Shown piece by piece: positions 1 to 6,693 of a DNA stretch of 13,217 nt (within the stretch, counting starts at the first letter, position 1; each line of letters starts with the position of its first letter). The notes beneath the pieces are model-generated. The model made no database searches, was not told the origin of the DNA, and saw nothing but the letters and a program-made list of their open reading frames with translations. The stretch is from Flavobacteriaceae bacterium UBA7433 (GTDB lineage: Bacteria; Bacteroidota; Bacteroidia; Flavobacteriales; Flavobacteriaceae): NCBI GenBank assembly GCA_002477565.1, contig DLQL01000101.1, positions 15,404 to 28,620 of the forward strand. The letters run 5' to 3'. Both the position numbers and the translations under genes were made by a program.

Positions 1-19
1 ACCCCTAGACGAACGGACC
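1..19 (-). tRNA. tRNA-Glu, 5' end only (partial)
   Basis: Read on the minus strand from 19 to 1, the sequence is GGTCCGTTCGTCTAGGGGT. This fits the start of a bacterial tRNA-Glu: a 7-base acceptor arm GGTCCGT, T8, C9, the D-stem strand GTCT, and the start of a D loop AGGGGT. E. coli tRNA-Glu has the same core TTCGTCTAG. The rest, including the anticodon, lies beyond the left edge, so the glutamate identity rests on this resemblance alone. A minus-strand promoter (44-75) points directly at it with a predicted leader of roughly 20 bases, which fits a tRNA gene or the first gene of a tRNA cluster. Confidence 0.75.
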
Positions 20-43
20 TTAATTTTGCTTTTTAAAGCGAGG

Positions 44-75
44 CAAAAATAGAAACTTTTTTTAAATCTGACAAA
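44..75 (-). promoter_or_regulatory. Promoter for the tRNA-Glu gene
   Basis: On the minus strand TTTG (72-75) is followed after 20 bases by TATTTTTG (44-51). This matches the Bacteroidota sigma-ABfr consensus of a -33 TTTG/TTG and a -7 TAnnTTTG. Transcription would begin near 36-39 and enter the tRNA at 19. The motif match is seen directly; promoter activity is inferred. Confidence 0.6.
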
Positions 76-130
76 ATATATCAGAATTTTATTTGTGTTT
101 TGATTTTTGCAATCTTACGATTTAAAAGAA

Positions 131-160
131 CGGTTGCATTTCCTAGGATTTGCGGTTGCA
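131..160. repeat. Direct repeat CGGTTGCA x2 flanking TCCTAGGA
   Basis: CGGTTGCA occurs at 131-138 and 153-160, offset by 22 bases (about two helical turns). The self-complementary octamer TCCTAGGA sits between the copies at 141-148. The second copy overlaps the -7 element of the minus-strand promoter at 159-166, and the first lies just inside the predicted transcript. A regulatory role is possible but unproven, since repeats this short can arise by chance. Confidence 0.35.
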
Positions 161-189
161 AAGATACATGAGATTTGAAATCTCACAAA
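159..189 (-). promoter_or_regulatory. Second minus-strand promoter with palindromic spacer
   Basis: On the minus strand TTTG (186-189) and TATCTTTG (159-166) are separated by 19 bases, a good match to the Bacteroidota promoter consensus. The spacer is almost filled by the 17-base palindrome TGAGATTTGAAATCTCA (169-185). The predicted transcript starts near 152-155 and runs toward the tRNA. It lies just downstream of the proS stop codon, so the palindrome could instead be a weak proS 3' hairpin, but no T tract follows it on that strand. Confidence 0.45.
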
Positions 190-205
190 CATATTTTTGT
201 TTTTT

Positions 206-1684
206 TTAATAGGCTTTTGCAAACAGGACTCTTTTCTGAGAAGGCTTTCCTGAAAAGACGCATTTCCCTTCTTCTTCAGGTGCGTCTATTGCGATGCAAC
301 GGATGGTTGCCTTGGTCTGTTCTTTGATCTGATCTTCCGTTTCTTCGGTCCCATCCCAATGTGCCAATACAAAACCTCCTTTGCGGTCCAAAACCTCTTG
401 AAAGGTCTTGAAATCATCTACTTTTGTGATGTGGTCATCGCGGTATGCTTTTGCTTTTTGAAACAACTGTTCTTGGATTTCTTCCAAAAGTTCCAATACA
501 CGTGCTTCAATGGCTTCTTGTGCCACCACTTCTTTTTCCAACGTATCTCTTCTGGCGAGCTCCAAAGTGCCGTTTTCCAAATCTCTCGGACCTAGGGCAA
601 TTCTCAATGGCACGCCTTTCATTTCGTATTCCGCAAATTTCCAACCTGGCTTGTGGGTGGTTCTGTTGTCAAATTTAACAGAAACTCCTTTGCTTTTGAA
701 TGCTTTGACGAGTTGCATGGCCTTTTCAGAAAGTGTATCCAGCTGTTCTTGGCTTTTGTAAATGGGCACAATAACGACTTGAATGGGAGCCAATTTGGGA
801 GGCAATACCAAACCGAGATCATCAGAGTGGGTCATGATCAAGCCTCCGATCAAACGTGTAGAGACCCCCCATGAGGTTGCCCATACATGTTCTTGCTTGC
901 CTTCTTTGTTGGTGAACTTTACGTCAAAAGCTTCTGCAAAGTTTTGGCCCAAAAAATGAGAAGTTCCTGCCTGCAACGCTTTTCCGTCTTGCATCAAGGC
1001 TTCAATGGTATAGGTGTCCAAAGCGCCTGCAAAACGCTCGCTTTCGGTTTTGATGCCTTTGACGACGGGCATGGCCATAAAGTTTTCGGCAAAATCGGCG
1101 TAAACGCCTTGCATCTTAGAGGCTTCTTGCAAGGCTTCCGCTTTGGTCGCATGTGCAGTGTGGCCTTCTTGCCATAAAAATTCCGCGGTTCTCAAAAACA
1201 AACGGGTTCGCATTTCCCAACGGACTACATTTGCCCATTGGTTGATCAATAAAGGCAAATCTCTGTAGGATTGGATCCAGCCTCTATAAGTGTTCCAAAT
1301 AATGGCTTCACTGGTCGGACGTACCACGAGCTCTTCTTCCAATTTTGCCTTGGGGTCGACCATCAACTTTCCTTCTTTTTCAGGATTGTTCTTCAAGCGA
1401 TAATGCGTAACAACAGCACATTCTTTGGCAAAACCTTCCGCGTTTTTTTCTTCTGCTTCAAACAAACTTTTGGGAACAAACAAGGGAAAATACGCATTTT
1501 CATGGCCTGTTTCTTTGAACATAGCATCCAATTCTTTTTGCATGTTTTCCCAAATGGCATAACCATAAGGTTTGATGACCATACAACCTCTCACAGCAGA
1601 ATTTTCTGCCAAGTCGGCTTTGACCACCAATTCGTTGTACCATTTCGAATAATCTTCGCTGCGTTTTGTTAATTTTTTACTCAT
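206..1684 (-). CDS. proS: Prolyl-tRNA synthetase, short (type 3) form
   Basis: Cytoplasmic class II synthetase that charges tRNA-Pro with proline. The 492 residues fit the short archaeal/eukaryote-like ProRS, which lacks the editing insertion of the longer E. coli-type enzyme. Class II motif 2 is at about 149-173 (W-x-N-x-V-R-W-E-x-R ... R-T-x-E-F-L-W-Q-E-G-H), with VRPTSE at 121-126 and motif 3 near 272-290 (GVSTRLIGG, then H-x-D). An anticodon-binding domain spans about 300-400, and a C-terminal domain ends in the family-typical terminal Tyr (RVLFAKAY). The C-terminal domain appears to have lost its zinc site: where relatives have Cys pairs there is WDGTEETE (443-450) and KCVFSG (474-479), leaving only Cys475. 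The ATG at 1684 is preceded by a promoter (1743-1770) giving a leader of about 50 bases. It is divergent from the lipoprotein gene. Confidence 0.96.
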   Translation of the reverse strand: MSKKLTKRSEDYSKWYNELVVKADLAENSAVRGCMVIKPYGYAIWENMQKELDAMFKETGHENAYFPLFVPKSLFEAEEKNAEGFAKECAVVTHYRLKNNPEKEGKLMVDPKAKLEEELVVRPTSEAIIWNTYRGWIQSYRDLPLLINQWANVVRWEMRTRLFLRTAEFLWQEGHTAHATKAEALQEASKMQGVYADFAENFMAMPVVKGIKTESERFAGALDTYTIEALMQDGKALQAGTSHFLGQNFAEAFDVKFTNKEGKQEHVWATSWGVSTRLIGGLIMTHSDDLGLVLPPKLAPIQVVIVPIYKSQEQLDTLSEKAMQLVKAFKSKGVSVKFDNRTTHKPGWKFAEYEMKGVPLRIALGPRDLENGTLELARRDTLEKEVVAQEAIEARVLELLEEIQEQLFQKAKAYRDDHITKVDDFKTFQEVLDRKGGFVLAHWDGTEETEDQIKEQTKATIRCIAIDAPEEEGKCVFSGKPSQKRVLFAKAY

Positions 1685-1742
1685 CTAAAAAACTTTGGCA
1701 TAAATATTGTAAAATACAACCTAAAGAGGCTGACTTCTCCGG

Positions 1743-1770
1743 CAAAACTAATTAATTTTGAATGGTTCAA
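1743..1770 (-). promoter_or_regulatory. proS promoter
   Basis: On the minus strand TTG (1768-1770) is followed after 17 bases by TAGTTTTG (1743-1750), matching the Bacteroidota -33/-7 consensus. A second TTG at 1771-1773 would give a 20-base spacer. The expected start is near 1736, about 50 bases before the proS ATG. Its -33 box lies downstream of the predicted start of the opposing lipoprotein promoter, so the two promoters physically overlap. Confidence 0.6.
1753..1760 (+). promoter_or_regulatory. -7 element of the lipoprotein/porin promoter
   Basis: TAATTTTG matches TAnnTTTG and lies 24 bases before the ATG at 1784, predicting a leader of about 18 bases. No good -33 TTTG is visible about 20 bases upstream, so this promoter may be weak or need an activator. 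Only two bases separate it from the opposing proS -7 element (1743-1750). Confidence 0.45.
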
Positions 1771-1783
1771 CAATTAAAATTGA

Positions 1784-2662
1784 ATGATTATGAAACTTTA
1801 TAAAACCTTATCCATGCGTTTTTCTAAATTTTTGACGGGCACTTTGGTTTGTTTGGGAATTGCTTCTTGTGGCACTTCTCAATACTTCACCAGCTATTCG
1901 GATGGGATTTATGAAGACGCTGCGCGCCAAACTGAGGTGAGAATAAGGACTTCAGACCCGAGTCGAACTTTTTCCAGAGGCATTTCAGAATTGGAAATTG
2001 AACCCCTTTATGAAGAAGAGGAGGTTTCTGAAAACGTGTACGCTGCAGAAAACCGATACAACGACTCACAAAACAACTACAACATCTACATAGACTCATA
2101 CAACAATCCCTTCTGGAATTGGGGATACAACTCTTTTTACGGACCTTATGATTTCTTTGGACCACGCTATGGATGGCCTCGCTACAATGGGTTTTATTTC
2201 AATTCTTGGGATCCGTATTTTTACGGAAACTACTACGCTCCTTTCCGTGGGAACTACATCAACAGAAACCGATATCACGGAGGTCGAATAGTGCATTACG
2301 GCAAGAGAAACACTTCGAGGACACGCTATTCGAATCCCAGAGGAAGCGCCATTGCCAACAAATCAAATTCGACGCGTTCTAGAAGCCAATTTTCGCATTC
2401 AGCAAGGAGAGCGAGCAGTGCAACAAAACACTCAAGAACTCAAAAAAAGGCTGGCACTTACTCGAACTACGGCAAACGTCGCAGCACAAAAACCTACAAC
2501 GCGCCATCAGAGACCTACAAGAGCCGCAAGAAGAGCTCCTCAAGCTACCAAGTTCCGAATCAAAGCTACAGCAGCTCTCGTAGAAGTGGTTCGAGCAGTT
2601 ACAGCTCCTCGAGATCAAGCAGTTCTTCTCGGTCAAGCAGTTCCTCTTCTCGAAGAAGGTAA
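1784..2662 (+). CDS. Putative lipoprotein with Tyr/Gly-rich middle and Ser/Arg-rich tail
   Basis: Function unknown. The N terminus has a basic then hydrophobic signal sequence ending in a lipobox (I-A-S-C, Cys29), so the mature protein is probably lipidated. Three in-frame ATGs (residues 1, 3 and 11) precede the hydrophobic stretch; Met11 alone would still leave a usable signal. Residues 30-100 are mixed and acidic (EEEE at 77-80). Residues 101-160 are very rich in Tyr, Phe, Trp, Asn and Gly. Residues 160-292 are strongly basic and low complexity, rich in Arg, Ser, Lys and Tyr, ending in Ser runs broken by Arg and a final RRR. The 3' coding DNA contains an 18-base near-repeat (2615-2650). It is followed after 44 bases by the FadL-like porin gene, probably as one operon. 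I recall similar small proteins annotated between proS and a porin in flavobacteria, but cannot verify this here. Confidence 0.8.
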   Translation: MIMKLYKTLSMRFSKFLTGTLVCLGIASCGTSQYFTSYSDGIYEDAARQTEVRIRTSDPSRTFSRGISELEIEPLYEEEEVSENVYAAENRYNDSQNNYNIYIDSYNNPFWNWGYNSFYGPYDFFGPRYGWPRYNGFYFNSWDPYFYGNYYAPFRGNYINRNRYHGGRIVHYGKRNTSRTRYSNPRGSAIANKSNSTRSRSQFSHSARRASSATKHSRTQKKAGTYSNYGKRRSTKTYNAPSETYKSRKKSSSSYQVPNQSYSSSRRSGSSSYSSSRSSSSSRSSSSSSRRR

Positions 2663-2706
2663 ACAGCCCACAGTCAAATCCCTTTTTACAAACAAACACA
2701 TCCGTT

Positions 2707-4098
2707 ATGAAAAAAGCAATTCCAACCCTTCTGTTCTTAATAAGTACGCTGCCCTTTTACGCCCAATCCTTGTCTTATGAGGATTTGGGAATCCTCTTCT
2801 CTCAAGAAGATTTTCGAGGAACCGCACGTTTCAATGCCATGGGAGGCGCTTTTGGGGCTTTGGGAGGTGACATTAGTGCCATTTACGGAAACCCTGCAGG
2901 GGCCGCGGTATTCAACCACAGTGAAATTTCAGGATCCCTCGCAATCCACTCCACGGATACAAACAGCAGGTATTATGGCGCCGAAACTTTCAACGACTAC
3001 AACAATTTTAGAATCCCTCAATTTGGCGCTGTCTTCGTTTTTGACAACCCAAACCACTATTCCCAGTGGAACAAATTTTCAGTAGGACTTTCTTACAACA
3101 TCACCAACGATTATTCAAACAGCTATACCACACAAGGAAACAATGGCTATGCTACCTTTACAGAACACCCTTATGACGACCGAATGCCTGTCAGCAGGTA
3201 TGATGTTGCCAAACAACAGGTGATTACCAACGACCTGAAAGGCTATTCCAGTGTGTTTTCATTTTCCTTTTCCGGCAATTATAAAAAGTCTTTCTACTTT
3301 GGAGCTTCTCTGAATGCCCATCAAGCAGATTTGGTGCAAAATACTTACCTGTCTGAACAAAACGGAGATGGGAATGGCAATGCGCTCTTTGCGGATTTCG
3401 ACCAATCGTTGTCCGAACTGAGCGAAGGATTTTCTTTGAGTTTTGGACTGATTGCCAAACCGACCGAATTCCTGAGGCTCGGATTGTCGTACCAAAGCCC
3501 AATTTGGTATTACACCATTACAGAAGAATCAACCATTGTAGAGGTCGATGGATTTGAAGGAGCAACTGTTATCGAAGCGACAGATTTCGAAGGCACTTAC
3601 ACCAACTACAGCTATCCCTTGGAATTTTCTTTTTTGGAATACTCTCTCCAAACCCCTAGCAAAGTAACCACCAGCATTGCCTGTGTTTTTAAAAAACACG
3701 GATTGATCAGTGTGGACTATTCCCTGCGGAATTTTCAAACCATTGAGTTGGAAGGCAATCAAAATTTCTCATCAGAAAACAGGGCGTTCAATGCGTTTTT
3801 AAGAGAAGATGTACAGTCTCTAAAAATAGGAACCGAATGGAACTTCAAAGAATGGAGTTTTCGAGGAGGCTATGCTTACCAAGACGCTCCTTTACAAAAT
3901 ACAAACAGCATGTCCAACCTTGAAACCTACAGTTTGGGATTGGGCTACCGAATGAAACAATCCAAATTTGACATTTCTTACCAAACTTCTAACAGAAATG
4001 AGGTGTATGACTTTTATGGGCAATACCCGGAAATCGCTCCGACGAAACTAGCTATTGACAACGCTAAAATCACCGCAACCATCTCTTTTTTCTTCTGA
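2707..4098 (+). CDS. OmpP1/FadL-type outer-membrane transport protein
   Basis: Predicted outer-membrane beta-barrel of 463 residues that would let a hydrophobic substrate across the outer membrane. Residues 1-20 form a signal peptide cleaved after Y-A-Q. The mature N terminus carries the family-typical stretch R-x-N-A-M-G-G-A-F-G-A-L-G-G-D (41-55), then a Y-G-N-P-A-G-A motif (60-66). Alternating aromatic and polar residues throughout suggest beta strands, and the last residues (ATISFFF) form a C-terminal aromatic beta-signal. Bacteroidota members are often labelled 'hemin receptor' or 'outer membrane protein transport protein'; the substrate cannot be told from sequence. It lies 44 bases after the lipoprotein gene with no promoter motif seen between, so the two are probably co-transcribed. 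No strong terminator was seen after it. Confidence 0.85.
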   Translation: MKKAIPTLLFLISTLPFYAQSLSYEDLGILFSQEDFRGTARFNAMGGAFGALGGDISAIYGNPAGAAVFNHSEISGSLAIHSTDTNSRYYGAETFNDYNNFRIPQFGAVFVFDNPNHYSQWNKFSVGLSYNITNDYSNSYTTQGNNGYATFTEHPYDDRMPVSRYDVAKQQVITNDLKGYSSVFSFSFSGNYKKSFYFGASLNAHQADLVQNTYLSEQNGDGNGNALFADFDQSLSELSEGFSLSFGLIAKPTEFLRLGLSYQSPIWYYTITEESTIVEVDGFEGATVIEATDFEGTYTNYSYPLEFSFLEYSLQTPSKVTTSIACVFKKHGLISVDYSLRNFQTIELEGNQNFSSENRAFNAFLREDVQSLKIGTEWNFKEWSFRGGYAYQDAPLQNTNSMSNLETYSLGLGYRMKQSKFDISYQTSNRNEVYDFYGQYPEIAPTKLAIDNAKITATISFFF

Positions 4099-4245
4099 CC
4101 TATAAAAGAAACCTCATCCTTCTACATGCAGAAAACCGCCGTCGAGCATTGCATGCCTCAAAATTAGAAACCCACAATAAGTAAAGGTCGAAGGGTTTTG
4201 CTTTTTTAACTGCTCGCTTTCCAACTTTTTTAAGTGGAATTGTCT

Positions 4246-4253
4246 TATTTTTG
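4246..4253 (+). promoter_or_regulatory. -7 element of the nfu-ubiE-porT operon promoter
   Basis: TATTTTTG fits TAnnTTTG and ends 17 bases before the ATG at 4271, so the predicted leader is only about 11 bases. A clear -33 TTTG is missing at the expected distance. The rest of 4099-4245 holds no recognisable gene, terminator or RNA. Confidence 0.45.
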
Positions 4254-4270
4254 CAAAAACATTTGATCCG

Positions 4271-5167
4271 ATGGGCAAACATGAAATCTCCATAGAGACC
4301 ACCAACAATCCGAGCATTGTCAAATTCAACAGCAACCAACTCCTGACAAAAGGGGGCAGCTACCAATACAACAATGTGGACGAGGCGAAGGAATCTCCAT
4401 TGTCCAAACAACTGTTTCACCTCCCCTTCGTCAGCAAGGTTTTTATCAGTGCCAATTTTATTGCCATTGAGAAATTTGACATTGTGGAATGGGATGCCAT
4501 TCAAGAAGAAATTCGTGAACTGGTAGAGTTGTACTTGAACCAAGGAAACTCGGTGGTCACAGATGCTGCAGAACCGAAGAAAATAGCGGTTGAAATTTAT
4601 GCAGAAAGCACTCCCAACCCCGAAGTGATGAAGTTTGGCAGCAACCGTTTGTTGACAGAAAAAGATTTTGAATACAAAAACAAAGAGGCGACAACGAACT
4701 CTCCATTGGCAGCAGCTTTGTTTGGCTATGTCTTTGTCAAGGAAGTATACATCGCTGAAAACTACGTTTCCATTACCAAAACCGAAACAATCGAATGGTC
4801 GTCTACCGTGGTGAATGACCTGCGCCAATACATCAAAAGCTACATCGAAGACAACAAGTTGGTCATCGACGAAACCATCGCTGTTTCAAAAATCGAAGTT
4901 CCTCAAGTGGCGCTGGAAGATTTGACAGGTACCTCTTTGGACATCGCAGGTATTTTGGAAGAATACGTCAAGCCTGCTGTTGCCTCCGATGGAGGGAACA
5001 TCATTTTTGAATCCTATGACGAGGATTCACAAGTGGTTCATGTGATCTTACAAGGTGCTTGCAGCGGATGCCCTTCTTCTACTGTAACCTTAAAAAACGG
5101 TATTGAAACCATGTTGAAAGAAATGCTTCCGAACAAAATAGCTGCCGTTGTTGCCAGCAATGGTTAA
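4271..5167 (+). CDS. NifU-family iron-sulfur scaffold with two N-terminal Nfu_N domains
   Basis: Likely cytoplasmic Fe-S cluster carrier that passes assembled clusters to target enzymes. The 298 residues contain two consecutive Nfu_N domains (about 5-91 and 107-193). They are visibly related: NPSIVKFNSNQLLT matches NPEVMKFGSNRLLT, and both continue with an SPL...LF...FV.(K/E)V.I..N(F/Y) pattern ending in (V/I)EW. A linker leads to the C-terminal NifU domain (about 223-293), with SDGGNI at 239-244 and the cluster-binding CSGC at 264-267. E. coli NfuA instead pairs one degenerate A-type domain with the NifU domain. The ATG at 4271 starts just before the first conserved strand. ubiE follows 22 bases later, suggesting one transcript. 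Confidence 0.92.
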   Translation: MGKHEISIETTNNPSIVKFNSNQLLTKGGSYQYNNVDEAKESPLSKQLFHLPFVSKVFISANFIAIEKFDIVEWDAIQEEIRELVELYLNQGNSVVTDAAEPKKIAVEIYAESTPNPEVMKFGSNRLLTEKDFEYKNKEATTNSPLAAALFGYVFVKEVYIAENYVSITKTETIEWSSTVVNDLRQYIKSYIEDNKLVIDETIAVSKIEVPQVALEDLTGTSLDIAGILEEYVKPAVASDGGNIIFESYDEDSQVVHVILQGACSGCPSSTVTLKNGIETMLKEMLPNKIAAVVASNG

Positions 5168-5189
5168 TCCTCTTGAATTCAAATAAATC

Positions 5190-5933
5190 ATGTCAAAAAA
5201 AATAACTCCTTACACAGATTCCAAACTCGGTAAAAAAGAGCAAGTAGCTCAGATGTTCGATACCATTTCCAAAAATTACGACGGCTTGAACCGCGTGATT
5301 TCTTTTGGAATCGATGTGAAATGGAGAAAAAAAGTACTCCAATTGGTCGGACAAAAGAATCCCAAACGCATTCTTGATATTGCAACAGGAACGGGGGACT
5401 TGGCTATTATGATGGCCGAATTGAAGCCAGAAAAAATTGTCGGATTGGACATCTCTTCAGGGATGTTAGAGGTCGGCACTCAAAAAATAGCTTCCGAAAA
5501 TTTATCGAATTTGATTGAGATGGTGTTGGGCGATTCAGAAAACATTCCTTTTGAGGACGCTACTTTTGATGCCATCACGGTTTCTTTTGGCGTGCGCAAT
5601 TTTGAGAATTTAGAAAAAGGACTGAAAGAGATTTTTAGAGTCCTCAAACCCGGAGGTATTTTTGTTGTTTTGGAGACTGCAGTACCTACCAAAACCCCTT
5701 TCAAACAAGGCTACCAACTACATTCCAAGTTTGTGTTGCCTTTGGTCGGAAAATTGTTTTCAAAAGACAAAACGGCCTATGCTTATTTGTCAAAATCTGC
5801 AAATGCATTTCCTTTTGGAGCAGCCTTCAACAATATTTTGCAAAAATGTGGGTTTATAGATACCGTAGCACTTCCCGTTACTTTTGGAGTCGCTTCTATT
5901 TATACCGCCACAAAACAAACACCCACAAATTAA
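5190..5933 (+). CDS. ubiE: Demethylmenaquinone methyltransferase (UbiE/MenG)
   Basis: SAM-dependent C-methyltransferase for the last step of menaquinone synthesis, demethylmenaquinone to menaquinone. The 247 residues match the UbiE/COQ5 family. The N terminus has Q-M-F-D-x-I-x-x-x-Y-D-x-L-N-R (21-35) and SFGID-x-x-W-R (38-46). The SAM-binding motif I is LDIATGTGDLA (62-72), followed by GLDIS-x-GML (85-93), GD-x-E-x-IPF (114-121), FDAITVSFGVRN (126-137) and the post-motif RVLKPGG (150-156). Because Bacteroidota usually respire with menaquinone rather than ubiquinone, menG is the functionally better name; this is family knowledge. It lies in the middle of the nfu-ubiE-porT run, with 22 bases before and 18 after. 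Confidence 0.96.
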   Translation: MSKKITPYTDSKLGKKEQVAQMFDTISKNYDGLNRVISFGIDVKWRKKVLQLVGQKNPKRILDIATGTGDLAIMMAELKPEKIVGLDISSGMLEVGTQKIASENLSNLIEMVLGDSENIPFEDATFDAITVSFGVRNFENLEKGLKEIFRVLKPGGIFVVLETAVPTKTPFKQGYQLHSKFVLPLVGKLFSKDKTAYAYLSKSANAFPFGAAFNNILQKCGFIDTVALPVTFGVASIYTATKQTPTN

Positions 5934-5951
5934 AATGGAAAACCACCTCTT

Positions 5952-6662
5952 ATGAAAAACAATTTTGGACTTCTTACTTGCTGCGCTTTTCTACTCTTTT
6001 CTTCTGTTTCTGCCCAACAGCGAAAACTCTTGCAATTGCCGAATTTTGATAAGAAAACCATTCATTGGGGGTTTTATTTGGGTGTGAACCACCGAGATTT
6101 TAAAGTAAACTATACAGAGGACGCTCCAAAAACTTCATTTCGATTTGAGAACAACATCGGTTTTCATGTGGGATTGATCGGGGATCTGAGAATCAACGAC
6201 AATCTCAACTTGCGATTGGAACCGGGACTTTCAAGCAATAGCAGTACCTTGTATTTTGAAGATTTCGACAGCACTGGTGTTTTTAACAACAACGCCTCCA
6301 CTGAAATTTCATCCACTTATTTGCACTTGCCATTGCTGTTAAAGGTCAGTGGAAAGCGATTGAACAATAGCAAACCGTACCTGATCGGAGGAGCTTCCTT
6401 GGATTACAATTTTGACAGCAACAGTAAGAATCCCAATGACAATGCAAACGGTGAATTCCGAATGGAAGCCAACCGCATTTCTTATGAGATAGGTTTTGGG
6501 GTGGATTTTTACTTCCACTACTTTAAGTTTTCACCTTCCATCCGCGGGCAATTTGCTGCAACCAACGAACTTGTTCCGGATGACAATCCAGCCAGTCCTT
6601 GGACAGCTCCCATTGATTTTATGGGCTCAAAAGCATGGTTTCTGAGATTGACCTTTGAATAG
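5952..6662 (+). CDS. porT: Type IX secretion system protein PorT
   Basis: Predicted outer-membrane beta-barrel needed for type IX secretion, the Bacteroidota route for gliding adhesins and secreted enzymes. The 236 residues start with a signal peptide (1-21 or 22, cleaved after S-A-Q). The mature N terminus has PNFDKK-x-IHWGFYLGVN (30-46), which I recognise as typical of PorT. Beta-strand-like stretches follow, such as YLHLPLLLKV (123-132) and KPYLIGGASLDYNF (141-154), and the C terminus is FLRLTFE. Placement directly after ubiE is, to my knowledge, common in this phylum and supports the call over a generic 'outer membrane beta-barrel' label. The next gene is convergent, with 31 bases between stops and no convincing terminator. 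Confidence 0.88.
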   Translation: MKNNFGLLTCCAFLLFSSVSAQQRKLLQLPNFDKKTIHWGFYLGVNHRDFKVNYTEDAPKTSFRFENNIGFHVGLIGDLRINDNLNLRLEPGLSSNSSTLYFEDFDSTGVFNNNASTEISSTYLHLPLLLKVSGKRLNNSKPYLIGGASLDYNFDSNSKNPNDNANGEFRMEANRISYEIGFGVDFYFHYFKFSPSIRGQFAATNELVPDDNPASPWTAPIDFMGSKAWFLRLTFE

Positions 6663-6693
6663 GACTTCACATAATTTTCAGTTCAACAAAAAA

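Noticed and set aside
192..199. Plus-strand TATTTTTG that could drive RNA antisense to proS
   Set aside because: It has no -33 box at the right distance and lies in a T-rich stretch where such a match is expected by chance.
1271..1672. Plus-strand open frame of 133 codons within proS
   Set aside because: It lies opposite highly conserved ProRS coding sequence and its Phe/Cys-rich translation is typical of an antisense shadow.
1685..1740. T-box or other riboswitch in the proS leader
   Set aside because: The predicted leader is only about 50 bases, with no specifier stem, no T-box sequence and no terminator.
2590..2655. Tandem repeat in the lipoprotein 3' end as a phase-variable or mobile repeat
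   Set aside because: The 18-base near-repeat occurs about twice and reflects Ser/Arg codon runs. There is no frame-disrupting unit such as a long mono- or dinucleotide tract.
4144..4159. Short hairpin around GCATTGCATGC after the porin gene as a terminator
   Set aside because: It is a small bulged stem without a T tract, so termination is not supported.
4100..4828. Long open frame on the minus strand opposite the Nfu gene (242 codons)
   Set aside because: It overlaps a clear Nfu-family gene, and its translation has no recognisable family features. It is best explained as an antisense shadow.
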